DNA of 64,000 nt, taken from Edaphobacter sp. 4G125. Lineage in GTDB: Bacteria > Acidobacteriota > Terriglobia > Terriglobales > Acidobacteriaceae. The stretch covers positions 4,089,501 through 4,153,500 of the forward strand of contig NZ_CP060393.1 of assembly GCF_014274685.1 (NCBI RefSeq), given 5' to 3'. Positions 59,697 to 64,000 of the stretch are shown here, piece by piece. Under the pieces are notes generated by a model, which saw only the letters and a list, made by a program, of their open reading frames with translations, was not told the origin of the DNA and made no database searches. The translations under genes and the position numbers were made by a program. The first letter of the stretch is position 1; each line of letters starts with the position of its first letter.

Positions 59697-62600
59697 ATGA
59701 CCGTTTCGACCTGCCTCTCGGCATTGCGCATTCCGTTCAAAGCACTTCTCGTTTCCCTCTTCGCGATTCCTCTTCTTCATGCTCAATCTGCGAAGGAGGT
59801 CTCCGACATTCTCCATACACTCTCACCTCAGTCGCAGAAGATCGTAGAGCGCATGGCCTCCTTTGGCGATCTTCCCGGAAATGAATGGCGCTATCACGTT
59901 GGCGATCTGCAACATGGAGAAGACCCGACGCTCGACGACTCCGGATGGCCGACGGCGAAACCGCGCAGCAAGGCTTCGAACGAAGCGATCTGGTATCGCC
60001 GCCTGATTGAAGTTCCCAAGACTCTCAATGGATACGACTTGACCGGCGCGCGCATTTGGTTCCAATTCCGCGCCAACGCGAATGGACCTGTCCCAGAGAT
60101 CGTCTACTTCAATGGGCGTCGCGTGGCGATGGGGGATGATCTCGAACCGATCATTCTCTTCGATCAGGCCAGACCTGGCGATAAAGTCCTGGTCGCGGTC
60201 AAACTGCCCCAGACCGTCGGCGCTAAAACCTTCGTGTCTGTCTCGACACACATCGACTTCGCAAAAGGTCGTCCGAACCCCTCTGACCTAAGGCTAGAGT
60301 TCCTCTCCACCGCGGCGCTTCTACCCTCACTCTCGAAACAACCTGCGCAGGACATGGCCACGTTGGAACAGTCGATTGCGACCGTCGATCTCGCGGCTCT
60401 GGATGCGAACAACCAGCAAAAATTTGATTCTTCGATGGATGCGGCCCGGCAAAAACTCGAGACCTTGAAGCCGCTGCTGCAGCAAGCGACCTTTCACTTA
60501 ACCGGGAATTCACACATCGATGCCGCCTGGCTCTGGCCCGCCTCAGAAACCGTCGACGTGGTGAAGCGAACCTTCTCGACGGCGCTACAGCTAATGAACG
60601 AGTATCCCGATTACACCTACACGCAATCGGCTGCAGCCTACAACCAGTGGATGGCAACGAAGTATCCTGCGATCAATGACGAAATCAAGAAACGCATCAA
60701 GGAAGGCCGGTGGGAGATCGTCGGCGGCATGTGGGTCGAACCCGACCTCAACATGCCAGATGGAGAATCGCAGGTTCGCTCACTGCTGGTAGGAAAACGC
60801 TGGCTCAAGAAAGAGTATGGCGTTGATGTGCGTATTGGCTGGAATCCCGACTCATTCGGATATAACTGGCAGCTTCCCCAAATCTACAAGCGTTCGGGCA
60901 TGGACTACTTCGTCACCCAGAAGATGACCTGGAACGATACCAATCAACTTCCCTTCAAGCTCTTCTGGTGGCAGTCTCCGGATGGGTCAAAGGTGCTGAC
61001 CTACTTTCCGCAGGGCTATGGGAATAACAACCTGAATCCTGTACGACTCTCGGCTGACCTTGCCAAGGCTCGCGAGCGAGCGCCCGGCATGGAAGAGATG
61101 ATGGACCTCTATGGCGTGGGTGATCACGGTGGCGGTCCGACCCGCGCCGTCCTCGACGAGGGGAACCACTGGGCAAAGGACGGCATGATCGTGCCGAAGA
61201 TGGAATTCGGTACCGCGCAGAATTATTTCAGCTCTGTCGAGAAAGAACTTTCGTCGAATTCGCCGGTGTGGAACTATGCCTCGATCGCGAAGGGCTACAA
61301 GCCTCCCGCCGCAGAGGCTGGAAAGATCAGTATTCCGACATGGGACTCGGAGATGTACCTCGAGTTCCATCGCGGAGTATTTACAACGCAGGCTCAGCAC
61401 AAGCGCAATATGCGCGAGAGCGAGGAAGAGACTCTCAACGCTGAAAAGTACGCCTCGCTCGCCTGGTTGCGCGGCAAGGCTTATCCTGACGACCAACTCA
61501 CAGATGCCTGGAAGACGATTACCTTTAATGACTTCCACGATCTTGCTGCCGGTTCGGGTATCGGCGTCATCTACAAGGAAGCGCAAGCCGAGTTCGACAA
61601 GGTCCGTCTGGAGACAGATGCAATCTCGTCAAATTCACTTCACGCGCTTGCCTCGAACATCAACACGAAGGCCGCAGGCGACGTTCCTGTGCTGATCTTC
61701 AATCCGCTGGCATGGTCACGCTCAGGGCTCGTAACCGTCAACGTACAACTGCCCAGTGCATCCAGTAACGGAATCTCGCTGCTGGATGAACACAACAAGG
61801 TTGTTCCAACTAAGGTTCTCTCCAGCGATGAGAAGACTGGTGCATACAAATTGCTGGTCCAGGCAGACGATGTGCCTTCTCTCGGATACAAGGTTCTTCA
61901 CGCCGTTGCTGGAGAAAAACCCTTCAAGAGCGATCTGAAGGTCAGCGGGACCACAATGGAAAACGATTTGCTGCGTGTAGAGGTCGATCCCAAGACCGGC
62001 TGCATCACCAGCCTTTATGACAAGCAAGCGAGGTTTGAATCGTTGGCCAAAGGAGCCTGTGGCAACCAGCTTCAGACCTTCCATGATCTTCCGGCACGAT
62101 ATGACGCCTGGAACATCGATCCTGGCACGCTCGACCACATGATCCCCATCGACAAAGTCGACTCCGTCGATGTGATTGAGAAGGGACCGATGCGCGCCGC
62201 AATCCGCGTCACCCGCACCTGGCAGAGCTCGAAGTTTGTGCAAGAGATCGAACTCTCTGCTCACAGCGACATGGTCGATGTCGTCAACGATATCGATTGG
62301 CACGAGACGCATGTTCTGCTCAAGGCAGCATTTCCACTGGCGGCCTCCGGCCCCATGGCAACCTATGAGATTCCCTATGGGACCATCGAGCGGCCCACGA
62401 CGAGAAACAACTCCTGGGAGAAAGCACAGTTTGAAGTCCCTGCCCTTCGTTGGGCCGATCTTGGCGATAGCCAGCGCGGCTTCAGCTTAATCAACGAGGC
62501 GAAGTACGGCTACGACGCCGAGGGTAATACTCTGCGGCTTACGCTGCTGCGTTCGCCTACCTCGCCCGATCCCGACGCAGACCGCGGCCATCAGCACTTC

Positions 62601-63005
62601 AGCTATGCTCTTTATCCACATGCTGGAAATTGGAAGCAGGCCCTTAGCGAGCGTCACGGTTACGAATATAACTACAAACTGCGGGCCCAGCAGGTAGTGC
62701 CTCACACTGGCTCACTTCCGTTGGAGCACTCCTACATCGCGGTTGCGCCAGAAAACGTCGTTCTAACCGCAGTCAAAAAGGCTGAGGACAAGAATGGTCT
62801 GATCTTCCGCGTCTACGAGTGGGCAGGAAAGCAAAGCGACGTCACCTTCACAGTTCCGCCGGGAGCAACTTCAGCCACCGAGACCAACCTAATGGAGAAG
62901 GCGACAGGTTCGCCGCTCGCAATATCGGGAGACAAGGTTACTGCACACATCAATCCATACGAAATCCTCACGGTGCGGATCGATTACCCGAATCCATCGA
63001 AGTAA
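59697..63005 (+). CDS. Exported GH38-family alpha-mannosidase
   Basis: 1102 residues; AGGAG precedes ATG 59697. A signal peptide ends near LLHAQ. An N-terminal jelly-roll-like domain (about 60-210) precedes the catalytic part, where GNSHIDAAWLWP holds the zinc ligands His273 and Asp275, and GWNPDSFGYNWQLPQI holds the nucleophile Asp385 and a third ligand region; a later VGDHGGGPTR is also family-typical. The C-terminal beta domains (GSLPLEHSYIAV and others) complete a bacterial class II alpha-mannosidase. It probably trims mannose from glycans in the periplasm. It follows the HEAT operon and precedes a multicopper oxidase. Confidence 0.92.
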   Translation: MTVSTCLSALRIPFKALLVSLFAIPLLHAQSAKEVSDILHTLSPQSQKIVERMASFGDLPGNEWRYHVGDLQHGEDPTLDDSGWPTAKPRSKASNEAIWYRRLIEVPKTLNGYDLTGARIWFQFRANANGPVPEIVYFNGRRVAMGDDLEPIILFDQARPGDKVLVAVKLPQTVGAKTFVSVSTHIDFAKGRPNPSDLRLEFLSTAALLPSLSKQPAQDMATLEQSIATVDLAALDANNQQKFDSSMDAARQKLETLKPLLQQATFHLTGNSHIDAAWLWPASETVDVVKRTFSTALQLMNEYPDYTYTQSAAAYNQWMATKYPAINDEIKKRIKEGRWEIVGGMWVEPDLNMPDGESQVRSLLVGKRWLKKEYGVDVRIGWNPDSFGYNWQLPQIYKRSGMDYFVTQKMTWNDTNQLPFKLFWWQSPDGSKVLTYFPQGYGNNNLNPVRLSADLAKARERAPGMEEMMDLYGVGDHGGGPTRAVLDEGNHWAKDGMIVPKMEFGTAQNYFSSVEKELSSNSPVWNYASIAKGYKPPAAEAGKISIPTWDSEMYLEFHRGVFTTQAQHKRNMRESEEETLNAEKYASLAWLRGKAYPDDQLTDAWKTITFNDFHDLAAGSGIGVIYKEAQAEFDKVRLETDAISSNSLHALASNINTKAAGDVPVLIFNPLAWSRSGLVTVNVQLPSASSNGISLLDEHNKVVPTKVLSSDEKTGAYKLLVQADDVPSLGYKVLHAVAGEKPFKSDLKVSGTTMENDLLRVEVDPKTGCITSLYDKQARFESLAKGACGNQLQTFHDLPARYDAWNIDPGTLDHMIPIDKVDSVDVIEKGPMRAAIRVTRTWQSSKFVQEIELSAHSDMVDVVNDIDWHETHVLLKAAFPLAASGPMATYEIPYGTIERPTTRNNSWEKAQFEVPALRWADLGDSQRGFSLINEAKYGYDAEGNTLRLTLLRSPTSPDPDADRGHQHFSYALYPHAGNWKQALSERHGYEYNYKLRAQQVVPHTGSLPLEHSYIAVAPENVVLTAVKKAEDKNGLIFRVYEWAGKQSDVTFTVPPGATSATETNLMEKATGSPLAISGDKVTAHINPYEILTVRIDYPNPSK

Positions 63006-63053
63006 TCGAACGGAGTGGAGAAAATGACGAGCAACCATTGATAGGATCGATGT

Positions 63054-64000
63054 GTGATCGACCGTCGTCATTTTCTGAAACTCTCTGGCATGGCGACAGC
63101 AGAATTGCTGAGCCGACAAGCAACTGCCCTTGCTTCGCCGGACTACTCCCTAACGATTGGCTCCGCTTCGATTGAGATCGCTCCTCGTCGATTCATCAAG
63201 ACCACCGCCTATAACAGGCAAGCCCCCGGCCCTTTGCTGCGAATGAAAGAGGGCGTCCCGGTCACAATCGACGTTTCGAATCAAAGCAGCGACGACGAGA
63301 TCGTGCACTGGCATGGTCTCTTTCTACCGCCCGAGATCGATGGGGCCATGGAAGAAGGAACGCCGCATATTCCTGCGGGAAAGAGTGCGCGCTACACCTT
63401 CACGCCGGAGCCTGGGGGATTTCGCTGGTACCACACCCACACCTCGGCAAAAAACAATCTGAAGAAGGCCCTATACAGCGGACAGTATGGATTTCTATGG
63501 ATTGAGCCGCGCGAGAATCCTGGCCGCTACGATCAGGAGTTCTTCCTCGCCCTACACGATTGGGATGGCTCTCTTGTGGGCAGCGATGACGGCTCGATGA
63601 ATCCGGTCTACAACTACTCGACCATCAATGGAAAGACGTTGGGCTTCGGTGAGCCGCTACGAGTGCGACAGGGACAACGCGTCGTACTGCATATCGTCAA
63701 CACCAGCGCGACCGAACCGCATTGGCTGGCGCTGGCAGGTCATCAGTTCAAGGTAATGGCACTCGACGGCAATCCCGTGCCCTCACCCCGCACAGTATCC
63801 ATGTTGCATCTGTCTCCTGCGGAGCGCGTTTCCGTTGAAGTCGAGATGAACAACCCCGGCGTGTGGGTTCTGGGTGAGGTTCGCAAACACGTGCAGGCAA
63901 TCGGCATGGGGATTGTCGTCGAGTACGCAGACCGTTCTGGAAAACCGGCCTGGCAGCAGCCTCAGATGCTCAGGTGGGATTATCTTGTGTTCGGAGCAAC
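63054..64000 (+). CDS. Tat-exported multicopper oxidase, N-terminal part (runs off the right edge)
   Basis: The frame from GTG 63054 (AGGA seven bases upstream) stays open to base 64000, giving 315 codons. It starts MIDRRHFLKLSGMATAELLS, a twin-arginine signal. The first cupredoxin domain has HWHG (His85, His87) and WYHTHT (His127, His129), the type 2/type 3 copper ligands of laccase-like multicopper oxidases. PHWLALAGHQFKVMALDGNP in the second domain is also typical. The C-terminal copper cluster (HCHxxxH) lies outside the window, so the class (laccase, CueO-type or nitrite-reductase-like) cannot be decided. It follows the mannosidase by 48 bases and may be co-transcribed. Confidence 0.85.
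   Translation, partial: MIDRRHFLKLSGMATAELLSRQATALASPDYSLTIGSASIEIAPRRFIKTTAYNRQAPGPLLRMKEGVPVTIDVSNQSSDDEIVHWHGLFLPPEIDGAMEEGTPHIPAGKSARYTFTPEPGGFRWYHTHTSAKNNLKKALYSGQYGFLWIEPRENPGRYDQEFFLALHDWDGSLVGSDDGSMNPVYNYSTINGKTLGFGEPLRVRQGQRVVLHIVNTSATEPHWLALAGHQFKVMALDGNPVPSPRTVSMLHLSPAERVSVEVEMNNPGVWVLGEVRKHVQAIGMGIVVEYADRSGKPAWQQPQMLRWDYLVFGA

Noticed and set aside
1-64000. CRISPR array, tRNA or rRNA genes, IS elements or prophage
   Set aside because: No regularly spaced direct repeats of 25-40 bases, no tRNA T-loop signature in a cloverleaf, and no transposase or phage-type protein was seen by eye; a tRNAscan or covariance search was not possible.

Overview
The window looks like chromosome from an Acidobacteriota bacterium, most likely class Terriglobia (Granulicella, Edaphobacter or Terriglobus-like). 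The pointers are three large TonB-dependent receptors (two of the Oar type with N-terminal carboxypeptidase-regulatory domains), many exported beta-propeller and lipoproteins, ECF sigma/anti-sigma pairs, a glycoside-hydrolase-rich gene set, and dispersed 'tgtcat(c/t)ctgagcg' and 'ggggctcaagcccc' intergenic repeats. This placement is inference from gene content; no rRNA or tRNA gene was found. I see no phage, IS element or CRISPR array.

Region 1 (1-9.8 kb) is a periplasmic redox and uptake block: two quinoprotein-like beta-propellers on the minus strand, then divergently a di-heme peroxidase, a cupredoxin-like lipoprotein and a YVTN propeller lipoprotein, then an ECF sigma/anti-sigma pair divergent from a TonB receptor. 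The two divergent promoter regions share a perfect palindrome, TGAGACGTCTCA, placed similarly downstream of TTGAC(A/T) elements. The anti-sigma factor carries an HNH-like periplasmic domain that appears to have lost its catalytic histidine. I consider this the best candidate for an undescribed system.

Region 2 (9.8-25.3 kb) is carbohydrate-centred: an Oar-like receptor, two GH39 paralogues and a GH144/PF10091-type glucanase on the plus strand. Facing them are an NdvB-like beta-1,2-glucan synthase that lacks the phosphorylase domain and an ABC exporter.

Region 3 (25.3-42.4 kb) is mixed: a DUF937-OmpA protein, an EF-G paralogue with an altered G3 motif, LysR and MerR regulators, two small envelope proteins, the pyrR-pyrB-pyrC operon, a Mop-domain regulator divergent from a third TonB receptor with a perfect inverted repeat between them, glycine C-acetyltransferase, and exported proteins of unknown function.

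Region 4 (42.4-55.4 kb) has an isolated hscA-fdx-iscX cluster, an AraC regulator, a TetR regulator divergent from a SnoaL-like/NmrA-like operon with an operator-like inverted repeat, NhaA, VOC and DinB proteins, a MoaD/ThiS-like protein coupled to an Asp-box propeller, and a LacI regulator with a sugar transporter.

Region 5 (55.4-64 kb) is a coupled ECF sigma/anti-sigma/HEAT operon with a second HEAT gene, a GH38 alpha-mannosidase and the start of a Tat-exported multicopper oxidase cut by the window edge.
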